A stretch of 64,000 nucleotides of DNA from Botrytis cinerea B05.10 (Eukaryota > Ascomycota > Leotiomycetes > Helotiales > Sclerotiniaceae), in NCBI RefSeq assembly GCF_000143535.2, contig NC_037320.1:2108001-2172000 (forward strand). Direction: 5' to 3'. Both the position numbers and the translations under genes were made by a program. Shown here one piece after another: positions 32,937 to 45,419 of the stretch (within the stretch, counting starts at the first letter, position 1; each line of letters begins with the position of its first letter). Under the pieces are notes generated by a model. The model was not told the origin of the DNA and made no database searches. It worked only from the letters and a program-made list of their open reading frames with translations.

Positions 32937-35900
32937 ATGCAGCCCTTGAATCCTTTCCTGAGTGCTTTCTTCAAGAGTGCTCTGCCTACACAGTGTACGC
33001 CGGTACACCATCATGTAAGCTTGCCAACAATACTAGATTCCCATCACCTTCTCCAACGAGGGGCATTGGGCACGAAGCTGATAGCTCTTTAGATATTATT
33101 AGTACCTACTACCGAAGTTCTCCTTACCTCCCGCGATCGAGAGACCGGCGCGCTTTACGCAGACCTTGCAGGATCGGAAGATTTCCTGGGCAGTCATGTC
33201 TTGCGAGTACCGGCCAACCATGCTGCGACCGCGGGAGGGAAGGATGCGCCAAATATGCGAGAGAACCGGGGGAAGGCAAAACAATATACAACAGTTAATG
33301 GGAGGACTGTCGTGATCAAAGATGCTTTTGTTTATAGCAATAAGGGTTGGTAGTGTGTCATTTCACTGAAGCTTTAATGCTAATACTCCCTACCACAGGA
33401 TTTAAGACTTTGAATCAAGCCCAACTTTTATCAGATACTCTATGGTACCCAGATTCGCTCGAACCACGACAATGGCTTGTCTACTATATATCTAGACCTT
33501 TGGTTGGCATATTCGAGGAAATCAAAATCACAACTGCGATGCTAGCAACGAGGCTGCCAGATGGTAGACCGATTGTCCCAGCGAGGTCGCCCTCAATGTC
33601 TGATTCCGCTTCTATGAACGGTCTGCCTCGTAAGAAGGACATAAAGAGTTTCAGTGACCTTTTGACGAATTTCCCTATGATTGCGAAACAAATGCAACCT
33701 GGCTTGGAGGCCCTGTTTAAGGAATTCAATCAAGTATATGAAAAGCAATTACCTCCTCCGCCATCGGCTGCGAATATTCCAGACCCTGTGCCGGATGGAC
33801 CCATAGCTACAGCGATGAAGAAAGCGCGGTCTAGTAGTTTCTCGACTCCAGGCCAACCGAACGGGCATGTGCAACGTTATATCGTAGATTTCTATACCGA
33901 GGACGATGAGAATGTTATGCGGGGAGCTTTGGAGACCGCAGTCACGTCTGCGATTGATCTGTTTCAAATGGTCGACAAGCAGCAACTCTCCCTTCTTGGA
34001 GCTACGACCGATCTTACGGGCCCAATTGTAGAACGTTTGATTGATCGTTATGTTACCGAGCAATTGCATGATACCATCTTATTCCCAAGGCTATGCACGA
34101 TGAAACGACCCGAGGACTTAGAACTGGAATCAAAAATTAGGCAGATGGAGTTTGTGGATATTTCACAAGTTGGTATACCAATTCAGGGTGGGCATCAAGG
34201 AAAACATGAACTCACGTTACGACTTGGTCGTGCTGTTGAAGAATTTCGGAAATTGAATGGAGCAGGAAGCCCTCAACAGATGATGGATATTCTACTTGTT
34301 ACATTGAAAACAGTGACGCAGCTCATTCAAATTCCAATGAGCACAGGGGGGCCTACTTCTCCCGAGAAGATAAGCTCTGTCTTGACTATCAATGCTGATA
34401 CTCTCGTATCTTTACTACTGGTTGTGGTCATAAGGGCGCAGGTCAGGTATCTCCAGGCTCGTCTTTTGTACATGCGTCACTTTATATTCGTCGATGATGT
34501 GGAAAGCGGTGAGATGGGATATGCGCTAAGCACGTTTGAAGCTGTCTTATCGTATCTTGCAAGAGATTCAGGAGGTCTGCGGAAAGCTAGTCGGCGAAAC
34601 CATAAATTATGGGCAGCTACGAAAAAAGGCAACTTGAAGGAGATGATGAAGATTATGGAGCCAGAACGAGAGCTTTCTTCGGACGAAGAAGAATCTGATC
34701 ACGAGGAAGCCATCGTAGACGACATAATCGATGAGAACAGGCCCTGGAATACTTCGAATGGGCATGCTAGGCGGAGATCTTCTGGAGTTGCTACCCGACT
34801 TTCTCAAGCATCTACTCTTACTCACGTATTTCCTTGGCAGTACTCACATGACGGTGCAGATGAAGAGAGATTACCACCACTGCGGAGGCCCAAAACAGTC
34901 ACTATGGATGTACGAAGTTTATCCAGTAACTCCGAGATGTCTTTCAGATCACGGGCTACTACGATTGACTCGACAAGTAGCGGCATCGAAGGTGATACCT
35001 CAATAGAACGATTGTCGCAAACTGAAGATTCATCTGGTGAGTCTGTTCTTATGATGGCCGTTCAGCACGAGAGACCAGAGTCACTTCAGTATCTTCTGTC
35101 GTTACAGTACTACTTCCCGCTACGGTCGGTTCTTGAAGATACGAACAATGAAGGAACAACCTTATTGAGTGCTGCTGTACAATTGGGGCATACCGAACTT
35201 ATCAATATAATACTGGATTTTGTTTATCGAGCTTCATCAGAATTGGTCGTCATTGGATACCTCTCGAGGCAGGATATTAACGGCAGGAGTGTGGCTCATT
35301 TTCTATTCAACTACCCGGAGCTGATTTCAAGAGTCGGACGTTTATTGCCTTGGAGGCAGAAGGATAAAAATGGGCAGACGCCACTTTTTGCTTTATGCAG
35401 ATCATACGACCATGGACACTACAGACCTATGGTGGAGGCAGCACTTGCCGCTGCCACGACTTCCCAGGGAGATAACCAACCTCTACATTTGGATGACCAT
35501 GTTGACTTGAAAGGTAACACATTGTTACATATCGTCAATGATCCTCAAGTAGCATTGCAGCTTCTTTCTCATTGTGATTCTGATGTTAATGCGACGAATG
35601 AGAAAAAATTTACGCCGCTCATGGTAGCTAGCAAATATGGTCGACTGGAAATGGTTCGAGCTCTGTTTTCGGATCCAAGAGTAGACCTTTTTGCCAAGGA
35701 ACTTCGCGGTTTGACAGCGGTCGAGCTTGCTAAGGATGATGACGTACGGAATAGAATTGATGATTTAATATTATTCTCAGGGCTGCCAGCTACTGATGGA
35801 AGGATCACGGCTGTAGTTAGGTCATTTTTCGTTGAGGATGCAACCATTCGATTGGTACTTAAGTCTGGGGCACCATCGGGGCCTCAGAACTTCACTGTAA

Positions 35901-37036
35901 CCACTTGCCGACGTTCATTGTCCGATTTTGAGCACCTGGCAAAGTTACTCGCTCTTGAAAATCCAGCATCATGGTTGCCATCTATATCAGGGATGAGATC
36001 GCCTTTTCAACTCCCCTCAAGGCCTTCTAGGGCTGTCCTAAGAGATATACAGGTTCATCTCGACGCATTTTTGAAAATTCTACTAGCACACACCACCTTC
36101 TCAACACATGAAATGCTATGGGAATTCTTCCTGGTACCAGACATACAGGCAGAAATGATGGAACAGAGGTCCAAGTTGAAGGCTGAGGCAAGGGTAGAAA
36201 CCGTACGGGAGGAATACCAGCCAATTGGTGATGTTCGCGATGTCGAGCAATTTGTAGATCACGCACGAGATATGGTCCGAAGTGTCAACTATTCTACCAA
36301 AAGTGTAGCGCGCAGGGCTAATATGGTTGCAACTGTTACCATGGGTATGTTTTCCATAACACATATATACAACAGAGGACTAACATTAATAGATCTTTAT
36401 GATGCCTATAAGCTTTCTACTCGTGCAATTTCAACCCTTACCTTCATTCCTCATACTCATATATCAGCTCTTGAAGCCTATACCCAAACACTTGCTCCAT
36501 CCTCTACATCGCCATATTCCACTTTCCATACCACAATCCTTTCTATCCATAGCACCATAATTGCCATGCTGCTATCTCTCTCTCGTCCCACATCGCTCAT
36601 ATCATCAATTACTACATCCAGGAAATCAATAGAACGTTCATACAATTCCCTTTCCCGATCAACTCGCTGGCCACTAGGTCTCCTAGACGAAACTCGCCAA
36701 CGGTTGAACGAAGAAAAAGAAGACAAAGTCCGGAGAACAAAGGAAGAAGTCGAGGAAACGGGAAGAGAATTAAGATACACACAACAAGTTGTAGCCGCAG
36801 AACTAGCCGGTTGGCAAGATTTACACGAAAAGATGGGGCGGAAAGCTGTGAAAGATTTGGCGCAGTCAATGCTTGTCAGAGAACGTACAACACTGGAGGG
36901 GTTGAGAAGAGCAGTCAGGAGGTTAAAGGTTGGAGAGAGAAGAGTTGTGGAGGTTGCGATGGAGGAGAGTGAAGATGAAGAGGAGGGCGGGGAGGTGGTG
37001 GCTAGTGGTAGTCATGTTGAGAGTGTCACTCTGTAG
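32937..37036 (+). CDS. VPS9-ankyrin-PX protein (VARP/Vrl1-like Rab5-family GEF)
   Basis: Four exons: 32937-33014, 33093-33345, 33399-36344, 36393-37036; 1306 aa. The start MQPLNPFLSAFFKSALP lies right after an in-frame stop. Exon 2 carries ILLVPTTEVLLTSRDRE. A VPS9 domain spans about residues 360-500 (core INADTLVSLLLVVVIRAQVR, with the conserved Asp). An acidic linker precedes ankyrin repeats at ~645-895 (for example GTTLLSAAVQLGHTELINII and FTPLMVASKYGRLEMVRALF). A PX-like fold at ~914-1031 has TCRRSLSDFEHLAKLL. The C-terminus is helical, BAR/AH-like. The same order is found in yeast Vrl1 of the VINE endosomal coat and resembles animal VARP. Expected role: recruiting and activating Vps21/Rab5-type GTPases on endosomes. 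The last intron is 48 nt, in frame and free of stops. Confidence 0.9.
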
Positions 37037-37768
37037 TTGCTACATCGACTTGATGCAGAAACGAGAGGTATTCTTTGCATCTGCAGAGATTGACGAATTG
37101 AAATGACTGAAATGAAATGGCACATTGTGTTGTGTTTTGGTTTGGATAGAGATCGTGACCATGCCTGGCGACTGAGGCGTGGCATGAGTTGATATGATAT
37201 TATACTGTATAGCATCGTGGCGTCTAGGCATAAACATAACCCCATAAGCGGGTTTAACTTATTGATTATGGTTCATTGTCAGGTTCCACGTATTAAGTTC
37301 CCAGTGATTACTGTGTTATTCTGGACTTTTATGAATTATGTATCCGTCGAGTCCGGCGACGTTTTTACATTTGGGTGTTAACATATATTCACCGTCACTT
37401 CTCAATTTAGATTCTTGATTTTTCTCGCACATATCGTCGGCCATCTCATCCGAGACTATCAATCGGACAAAAGATGTAGATCTGAAATACTACAAGGCTT
37501 TAGGTAGTTATAGTCTTATATATCATTACTCATAAATCGTTTATTGTATGTCTCATTATGATACCAATACCTCCCATAATACCATGAATGCTGACCGCCC
37601 CAACTCCTACCATTCAACCTTGATAACTGGGGAGCTAAATCATCGATTTCAACAATGAGTTTTACAACCAGTCGTCTTTAGGTAGTTATTTCCACAATAT
37701 ACCTAGCTGCCGTACGCCACCAGAACCGTTATTCGTATCTGAATACCATCGTGATATCATCGCTAAAT
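37037..37768. other. convergent intergenic region
   Basis: 3' flanks of two convergent genes; A/T-rich, no gene seen. Confidence 0.5.
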
Positions 37769-39503
37769 TTAAATAACAGAAGCATTCAATTTGCCCACAA
37801 CTTCTCTTTCCCACCAACTTCCAAAATCCAATACTAGCTTATCTTTTCGGGCTTCTTCTGCTGCGAAAACTACCGCGTGGCTTCGGATTACTTCTTCTAC
37901 TATAATTAGGGGAGTTCCTGTGTCAGCATCAAACAGCAGAAAAATGGAAAAGAGTCTCAGAAAAGAAGGAAAAAACTTACAGCTGCACCCTACCCATTTT
38001 CTCTGCGCAGCTTCTACTTCCGCCCCCTCGTTCATGACACTATTTATAGCGCCCACAAACTGTCTTACTAGCCCTTCATCCCCACCTCCATGTCCACTCT
38101 TAATATCCGTGATTTTCGGCTCATAGACTTTTGTTTCTCCAGTATTAAAGTCCTCAACTGTGATAGTCGTACTATCTGCATGTATTTCTCCATCACTACC
38201 ATATATATGTGAATATCTCTCACAGATCTTTTTTGTATGTGATACCATGTGGAACGAAGCTTGTTTGGCTCCGCGATTAAGGGAGGGGTTGGCGGGAAAC
38301 GTGAGAGTCACGAATTGGTCATCGTTAACTGTGTTGTCGGATTCATAGACACAGCGACCGAACCAGTTTTTGCCTTCGATTTGGGGGACAGGAGTTGAGG
38401 ATGTGTAGTCTTCGGATAAGACGGAGAGGATGGCGGATTCGGCGACTTCAGGACCAGAGGTACGGAGGATATCTTCGATGTCTGGGACAAGAATGTCGAC
38501 AGGCCAGTTGGTGTTGGGGAGTTGGAGTCCTTTGTGTTTTGGGGATATGTATATGTCTTTGGCGGAGTATTTACATTCTGGTTCAATGGGACAGGAGAGA
38601 CAATTTGTTGCGGTGCCTGCGGCTACGGGTTTGCGCGTACGAGTAAATTGTTGCACAGAGCCAGAGGATGTTATCGTTTCAGGAAGATGGGGTGGAGCGG
38701 TTGGGTCGGACGGGGGAGGAGAACAGAGGAGCCAGAGAAGGAGATCAATATCATGGCAGGATTTCGTGAGGAGAGATGGGGCAGTCGTAGATTCTTTGCG
38801 CCAGTTTCCACTATTTGGTTGTTAGCTACCATGCCTTTGAATTCAAGAGGAATCATCCATACCGAACGTAACTATGAGTAAAATGCCACCAACCCACTGG
38901 TTCAGTATGGTTAATACTCAGCACGTCCCCAATAACCCTCTCCTCCAAAAGTAGCTTCCTCAACATCATATTATGCGGACTGTACCTCAACACATGTCCA
39001 ATACTGAATATTTTATCCGGTAATTTATTCCGTGGATAATCTGGCAACATTGCCCTATAAATCTCTACACAATCCTCCAATGTTGTCGCCAACGGTTTCT
39101 CACACATAATATGCAGGCCCAATGGTTTCAATCCCACAATGACCTCTTTGTGCATTTCATCTAGCACACATATAAACGCGGCATCGATCCCAGGCGGAAC
39201 GGACTCCCCGCGAGCAGCGCGGGCTCGTCGATCGAGCTCATAGGAGAGGAATTCTTTCCAGTTGGAAAATGATTGTCCTTCAGACGGGGAACCAGAACCC
39301 CAAATGTAGCGCGAACCAAGGCGTTGTCGTTTATAAGGAATGGGTTCTGCGACTGCAGAGACGATGCCCGGAGTAGATTCGTGTACACAGCGGGAATACT
39401 GACTACCTCTTGATCCAGCGCCGATAACGAGGATGCGGGGTGGGTTTGAGGAGGTGGTTGTGGAGGGGTTGGTGGGAGCGGGAGCGGATGCGTGTGGTGA
39501 CAT
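37769..39503 (-). CDS. Gfo/Idh/MocA-family NAD(P)-dependent oxidoreductase
   Basis: Exons 39503-38863, 38810-37981 and 37899-37769 encode 533 aa. The Rossmann motif is RILVIGAGSRGSQYSR. The family's HIMCEKPLATTLEDCVEIYR holds the EKP catalytic lysine. Further conserved are FSIGHVLRYSPHN and [20 protein letters not shown]; the first intron falls inside the last. CHDIDLLLW supplies the usual His-Asp. A cysteine cluster, NCLSCPIEPECKYSAKDIY, follows. The final acceptor (ATTATAG at 37900) was chosen because it restores GCSLEEVIRSHAVVFAAEEA; the nearer CACAG would create a stop. Such enzymes oxidise sugars or inositols or act on related polyols; substrate unknown. Confidence 0.9.
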
Positions 39504-40727
39504 ATCTACGAAGTTGTAGCTGGAGGTTGGAATTGCTGTAGATTAGCTTGGGGTTTGAGGTTTATATCAAGGGATACTGGTGTGAAGGCCAAAACCTCAA
39601 TTGAACTAGATATGCTCGCGAATATCTATGTGTACTTGGTTGATCGCACTCATCAACAACAGAGGCATGAGTAAATGAAATAAACTCTACTTATCCTCGA
39701 TATCAGCGCGTAACCAGGCAGTACAATAACACATCCCATCCTACAAATTGTGATAGATGCTAGGCTATTGAGCTATCTAATCATGCAGGAAGGGCTCTTC
39801 AGCCCCTTGCCTGACCCCGCGATAAGAGGTGGGGAGAGTAACGTTACTGGATTCAAACCAATCATATCCGAGTAATTTCTATTGCAAAAGATGTCCGCAA
39901 TTTCTTCACTTCTTCGTCTTCGTATTTTTGTTGTGCACAGCTAAGCCTGCCGCTTGAATATGCCTTGGCGTACTAGATGTCCGGACTGAGAAAATGGGGG
40001 AACAGCTGATGAGTACTTCTGAGGGAAGAATGACTACGTTACATCAGGGCGTCTTTTGTTGCATATCTGCTTAAAGTCTGACGCAATACAAGACATTCAG
40101 AATATGGATATGCCTTGTAGGTTGGACGAGAGTTCACGAATATCACATTTTGGCCATGAAACTTAAGGTTATAGATAAGATATCATTCAAAATTGAGTTT
40201 ATAGCCAAACTATAAACTTTGCATGTTACTTTTAGATCGCTCTTTCCTTCGAGCAGAGTCTAGATAGAGCATAGGAAGCGACGACGCTCCACACCGGGTG
40301 ACAACATAAAATCTTACCCTCTCAGGAAGGTGTATAATTTATTCTCCCATTTTCGCACGGTACGGTTCAATACCTGGACTGCCCTAGAAGGAAGGGCCCT
40401 TCAGTTATGTTCCGGTATCTCTGGCATGAGATTTTCCCTCCCTAAGCAATCACCGCTGCAAGATTTGCTCAATATCCACCAAAAAGGCCAGAATGGATCT
40501 CCCACATCTGTCACTGAGATTAGGATGAACTGATTTTGATGCGTGGGGTGCCAGTTACATATTGAGAATTTAAATTGCAACATTCTGTAGTGTCGGAGAC
40601 CCTCCATCAAAAGCGACATCCACAAGCCCAGTTTGTTGTTGAAATCGATTGATAGATGCAACATCATGTATGGCAGTGGCATGGCCCGGCCCCCAATAGG
40701 AATTCGAATATTGCTCTTGTGTTCTGA
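39504..40727. other. intergenic region, no supported gene
   Basis: Promoter of the oxidoreductase on the left, 3' flank of the hypothetical gene on the right. Only short motif-less frames (for example 40330-40533 plus). Confidence 0.45.
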
Positions 40728-41522
40728 TTATGATATCCTCGCATAGCGAACCTCATATGTCTCGTACCATCCACTGATCCTGCGCTCAACAAGTTCCCTC
40801 ATTGCTTCGTATGTCTGACATTTGTCTTTGAGATCATCACGAAAATTAATTTCCTCAAACTTGACTCTGGGTTGTCGGTTAAGTTTACAGTGCGCTCCAT
40901 ACTTATTGACTTTGTGGGCGGTTAGTACAACGGGAGAGGTCCAGCCGTGGGATACCGCACTTTTACTGATAGTTGCATATACAACGTTCCTATCGCCAAG
41001 CTTCTGGTTTGATTGTCTTAATGTTCCAAGGTATACACCGGGTTTGAATAATGGATCCGGCAATCCATGATCTTCACCGGGATATGGAAACGGTGGGTTC
41101 AATACACCCAGTGGTGTAGCAGGCCGCTGTTCGGTAAACACATCGTGTGCAGAATTATCGTATGATTCTTCTGGGAAATTTGTCATGGCTTCTTGCTCTG
41201 AGTCAAGTTGCTTGGGTGACAGGCATTTTGACACTCGGGCAGATAAAGGCTGAGTAGAAGGAGCGAACAACTTTGCTGAATCAATAGATGTCTCGGACGG
41301 AAAGTAAGTTGGGGGTATTTCCAGCTTAGGCGGAGCTAGAGGCTTTACTGCCTTGTGCTGAGGCGATGAAAGTCCAAAATCAACACCGGTTAGAGGTAGG
41401 AAATGAGTTTCTGGTGGAAATATACGGTCTTCATCTGATATTTCCACCACGTGGGACAATCTTTCCAGTATGTCCTCTTCTGATTTAGTCCGCTCTAGTC
41501 CTTCACGTTCCAGAGATGCCAT
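40728..41522 (-). CDS. hypothetical protein, 264 aa
   Basis: A single long ATG frame with no introns. The first ~130 residues are disordered (Ser/Pro/Glu-rich, for example TKSEEDILERLSHVVEISDE). The C-terminal half is more ordered: GVYLGTLRQSNQKLGDRNVV, then TSPVVLTAHKVNKYGAHCKL and a helical end YEAMRELVERRISGWYETYE. No family is recognised and no signal or membrane segment is present. Length, codon regularity and a clear ATG near a divergent promoter support a real gene. Confidence 0.65.
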   Translation of the reverse strand: MASLEREGLERTKSEEDILERLSHVVEISDEDRIFPPETHFLPLTGVDFGLSSPQHKAVKPLAPPKLEIPPTYFPSETSIDSAKLFAPSTQPLSARVSKCLSPKQLDSEQEAMTNFPEESYDNSAHDVFTEQRPATPLGVLNPPFPYPGEDHGLPDPLFKPGVYLGTLRQSNQKLGDRNVVYATISKSAVSHGWTSPVVLTAHKVNKYGAHCKLNRQPRVKFEEINFRDDLKDKCQTYEAMRELVERRISGWYETYEVRYARIS

Positions 41523-42211
41523 TTTAGGAGTAATCGAGAGAGAGGAGGATGCATTGTTGTATCCGATGGTTGGAGAAAATGTTGAGAAGCGGCCCTTATA
41601 TTACCGTCGATATTGAGAGCAAGATTGGGAGCTTTCTTCATTGTCTTTGTAAGCTCTAGAAGGGGGTCAAATAAAGAATATCGAAATACATTCACGCGAT
41701 TTTTGAATATCGCTAACAAGTGAAGATCGAACAAAGAACTGTAAGGTTCATTACTAGAAAATTTATGTAAATCGATCGAGACTTCTCGAAAAACTTACGA
41801 TTCTCCTGTTAACCTTTCAGAGGTTGTGGTAGTTGGACATTGCCATGGATGGTACCGTACAGAGTATACTTATCATGCCTGCCATGACTCTGCTTTAGAT
41901 GCCATTGCGATGATGCGAAAGCTCGTAGAATATACGATCAATCACCAGATAGCTTGTATCAACGATTGTTGTACTGGTATCAAGAATATCGTGAGAGAGC
42001 AAAATTATATTGATGTCTGTAAAAAGCACCTACAATTCTGGAGCAAGTGGAGAAATCCTGCTCGTTCGCCGAAACTCGGGTTCTGGCCTCGATGTCAAGG
42101 CATTTTTAATATCACATGATCCTTACCTCGCTTCTCAGGATCTTTCAATTCTGCCTCCGAACCTCCCAACTACCTTGAGATCTCCAATTGACGCCCATTA
42201 TACCTGTCAAG
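41523..42211. promoter_or_regulatory. divergent promoter region (hypothetical / ATP14)
   Basis: 689 bp between divergent ATGs. A plus-strand frame at 41826-42119 has a TTG-type start and no motif, and is not called. Confidence 0.4.
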
Positions 42212-42739
42212 ATGTTCACACAAACTGTCCGCGCTTCGGTATGCCATATGCTCAGCTCAAAATGTCAATATGCTAACCGCAGAAGCGCTCTCAAATCGCC
42301 CGCGTTGCGAGGCAGCAAATGATCAGCAAGAGAACTTTCATCGTTCCTACTGCTGTTCGTCGTGGTACGTTCAAAATCCTATTTGCAACTAATGTTTTAC
42401 CTCCAAAACCACTGCCAACGGAACATGTGATACATACAGGAACATCCGCCAGTCAGAAGCTAATTCCGATCAATAGCGGACCTCGTCCAAGATCTTTACC
42501 TTAAGGAATTGAAGGGCTACAAAGTTCCTCAAGTCAAGGCATCCGATTCCGAAGGACAAGTTCTCAAGTTCTCCCCACCCAAGGCTCCAGCATCTCCAGA
42601 AGAAACCGATATCGCAAAGGAATTGGCAGCATATGAGGCAAGCACAGTTGAAGTAGAGGGCCAAGCTGAGGGAGGTGTTGAGACCAAGGAGGTTGATTGG
42701 TTTGAGGAGGAGCCTGAGGAGGAGGCTGCACACCACTAG
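42212..42739 (+). CDS. ATP14: mitochondrial F1Fo-ATP synthase subunit H
   Basis: Three exons (42212-42238, 42283-42364, 42477-42739) give 123 aa, the size of yeast Atp14. The N-terminus MFTQTVRASKRSQIARVARQ is an arginine-rich presequence. The mature part reads FIVPTAVRRADLVQDLYLKE, then LKGYKVPQVKASD. It ends in a strongly acidic tail (VDWFEEEPEEEAAHH). Subunit H belongs to the peripheral stalk that holds the catalytic head stationary. Each splice site fits family continuity: the second junction falls inside the codon of R-R-A-D. The first exon is only 27 nt. Confidence 0.93.
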
Positions 42740-43473
42740 ATTACGAAATGATATCGGAGTGAGAACTGGAGCCGCGTGGCAGATTAAACTTGTGGATGCG
42801 ATGGAAGGGCGGGGAAATGTGTACACATAGCGAGGTGGTAGAATGAAGTGCGAATTGTACAGTCATCAACCGCCTATTTTGAAAGAAGATTCGATCGACT
42901 GGATGGTCTTCTGCAGCACATGCCACTATTTCCTCTACGTTTCTGGAAGCAAATTGTCCATACTGTCCGGTCCAAGGATGAAATTTCTATCATCTGTTTA
43001 CTTGGCCCCTCATTTTTAATAGTCACCCGAAATCATGAGTGTTTCACGCTAAGTGGCTAGGATTCTTCAATCACAGGGAACACTGTCATGACGAAATTCT
43101 ACAAAAGACTACCTATTATACAAAACCCATCTTTGGAATCGTTATTCCGCACCATCCACAATAGAATATGCGGCCACTTCCTCGTTTGAGAAGATCCCCT
43201 GCTACTAGCTGCACGGGCCTTTGCGGGGGGTTTACTAAATATCTTCCTCTTCTTCTCCCCCTGCCCGATATTGCTCCTTCCAGCATCTCCATCTTCATTA
43301 TTCTCCGAACAACAGGAAACATCGTCTCTTATATTGAAAGTCTGATCTTACATATACCATTGCTCATCATATCTTATTGCTTCCAGTTCATCTACATGAC
43401 CTCCAAGTGAACTGGTTACCATCCAAATATTAGTAAAGCCTTTCACTACCTCATCCCTTAAGAAATATTCAAA
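42740..43473. other. convergent intergenic region
   Basis: Between ATP14 and the Kre9-like gene; short motif-less frames only. Confidence 0.45.
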
Positions 43474-44507
43474 TTAATCTCCAACATCCACAGGAACAGT
43501 TTTCTTGACATCTCGTCCTTCCAGCTCATACACCTTTTTCTTCATACTCGTCCCATCCAACTCAAACTTTCCAGGTCCCTCCATCTCATGAAAATTGGCA
43601 GTTGTTTCTAGCTCCAATGCATTCTTATCTCCTCGCATCTTCCATAGGAACGTGAGAGGCTGTCTATTTTGATCTCGATGACGAATAACAACGCATACTA
43701 TTATCAAAACAAAAAAGCCTAAGATGCCGATGACGACACCAACTATCATAGGCACGCGATTCCTTTTCATGTTGGAATTTGATGGTGTATTGCCAGGTGC
43801 TGATGGGGTATTGGTAGATGTTGCAACCAACGTTGGGTGTGTGTGCGTCGTGCTGTTAACTGTACTTGTGGCCATACCGGAAACTGATACTGAACTCGAA
43901 ACATCGTCATTTCCTGATGTAGCTGTCGAAATATATTGCTCTACTGTTATTGGGCTACTACTACTGTCACCTACGACGGTACTGCTGATGCGTGTGCTCA
44001 AGGTGATATCACTAGAACCATTGGGGTACCTCGTCGTTTTATCGATACCACTACTATCCTCTCTATTGTATATTGCAACGTCGTTGACCCAAAAAGCACC
44101 TGAAAGTATCTGGTCGCCCCCACAATCGCTCAAAACTGACCATGGCGGGAAATGCACATTATTTACATCGAGTCCTGGCGGTACAGTCCATTCGTATTCT
44201 CCGGATGATAGTGGGACATTTGCTATTGTTTCCGAATCAGCCTTAACCCCAGAAGTATGAAGATGACGAACGAACAAGCTATTTCAAGAATTGAACCTCC
44301 AATACCAGATTCAGTGACCATTCGCACTAAAGTCAAATTGGTAGTTCCACTTTGACGAGAGAGCCATTTAATAGCATAGTTACGACCCGAGATCAAGATT
44401 TGCCTATCACTTGGTGTGAGGATTTTGAGCTCGATCGCATAGCTTGAGCGTACCAACAAACACAGAATCGAAACGAGAACACAAGTTACGTGAAGATATA
44501 GAATCAT
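43474..44507 (-). CDS. Kre9/Ser-Thr-rich cell-surface single-pass membrane protein
   Basis: Signal peptide at the start (MILYLHVTCVLVSILCLLVR..SSYA). The ectodomain ELKILTPSDRQILISGRNYA, then IKWLSRQSGTTNLTL and SSGEYEWTVPPGLD, matches the Kre9/Knh1-like N-terminal domain of fungal wall proteins. A Ser/Thr-rich, presumably O-mannosylated stalk of about 110 residues follows. One TM helix sits at ~223-246 (VPMIVGVVIGILGFFVLIIV), then a cytoplasmic tail of ~70 residues. The layout recalls wall-stress sensors and mucins. Two overlapping frames must be joined: I propose exons 44507-44306 and 44222-43474 (GTATTG donor, ATAG acceptor), 316 aa, phase-consistent. The donor is weak and the border is uncertain; a frameshift is an alternative. 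Confidence 0.7.
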
Positions 44508-45419
44508 GTTGATTACATGTTTGACGTGTCATTTGGAAAGAAACAAACACCACTTACAACGGGGCTGTAATGAAGAGTTAAATGCGGTTGAGCATCACTC
44601 TATTATTTGTGCAACCTCCGAACCTAGCTGCTAACAGGAGATTAGGAGACTTTTAACTCGATTTAATGCCGAATTAACATATTGTCCCCATCTCAATTAA
44701 AATTATTTACATGGCTCGGTGGACCAAAGTGGCGCCCAGGATCTTCTCCACAGAGTGATTGCTGAAACGGCCCCCAAATTTATCCTATGTTGTATAACCC
44801 AACTCACAGAATAAACAGCCAACATCCTTCAACCATGCATTGAGCTGTCGCCGATTTTTTGCATGAAGGAACTCCAAACGGCGGTAGCGACCAACTTTTG
44901 TCATATTGGATAAGGCTATAGGCATCAATCTCCATGTTGTGTCGCTGGCATTAAGGAGTTTGAAACGAGTGGTAATATCGTCTATCTCGTTTTTCTTCCT
45001 TCTCATTTCTTGCTTCTGCACTCAGCCTTCGTGTTGATATCTCGATCCTGCATAGCGATTTTATATCCTGCAACTTTCATTTCCACGAGGTAGATGGTGG
45101 AGGAATAAGCAAAGTTTGCCAAGTTTACCCCTTAACAAATTTTCACCGCATGGATCTAGACTCGAGCCTTAATTGCGAATGCGTGCCTGTTTGGTGCTGA
45201 TAACGATTGTCGCAGCTTATAATATATATGAGGATGACTGTCTAGTATTTTTATTTGGAGGTTGATACCATATTGACATCCTTAATTGCGCGTACCTCCA
45301 TCTGCTGCCTCTTTGTTGAAGTTTCGAGGTCAACACTAGTCTTCATATCGTGCTGGAAACTAGTGACATACTAGCAATAAAGATCATCATGACACTGTTA
45401 ATTACCTCCTGAAATAGCT

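Noticed and set aside
37900..37930. CACAG acceptor for the last oxidoreductase intron
   Set aside because: Joining there creates a TGA with the exon-2 T; the next acceptor restores the conserved family sequence.
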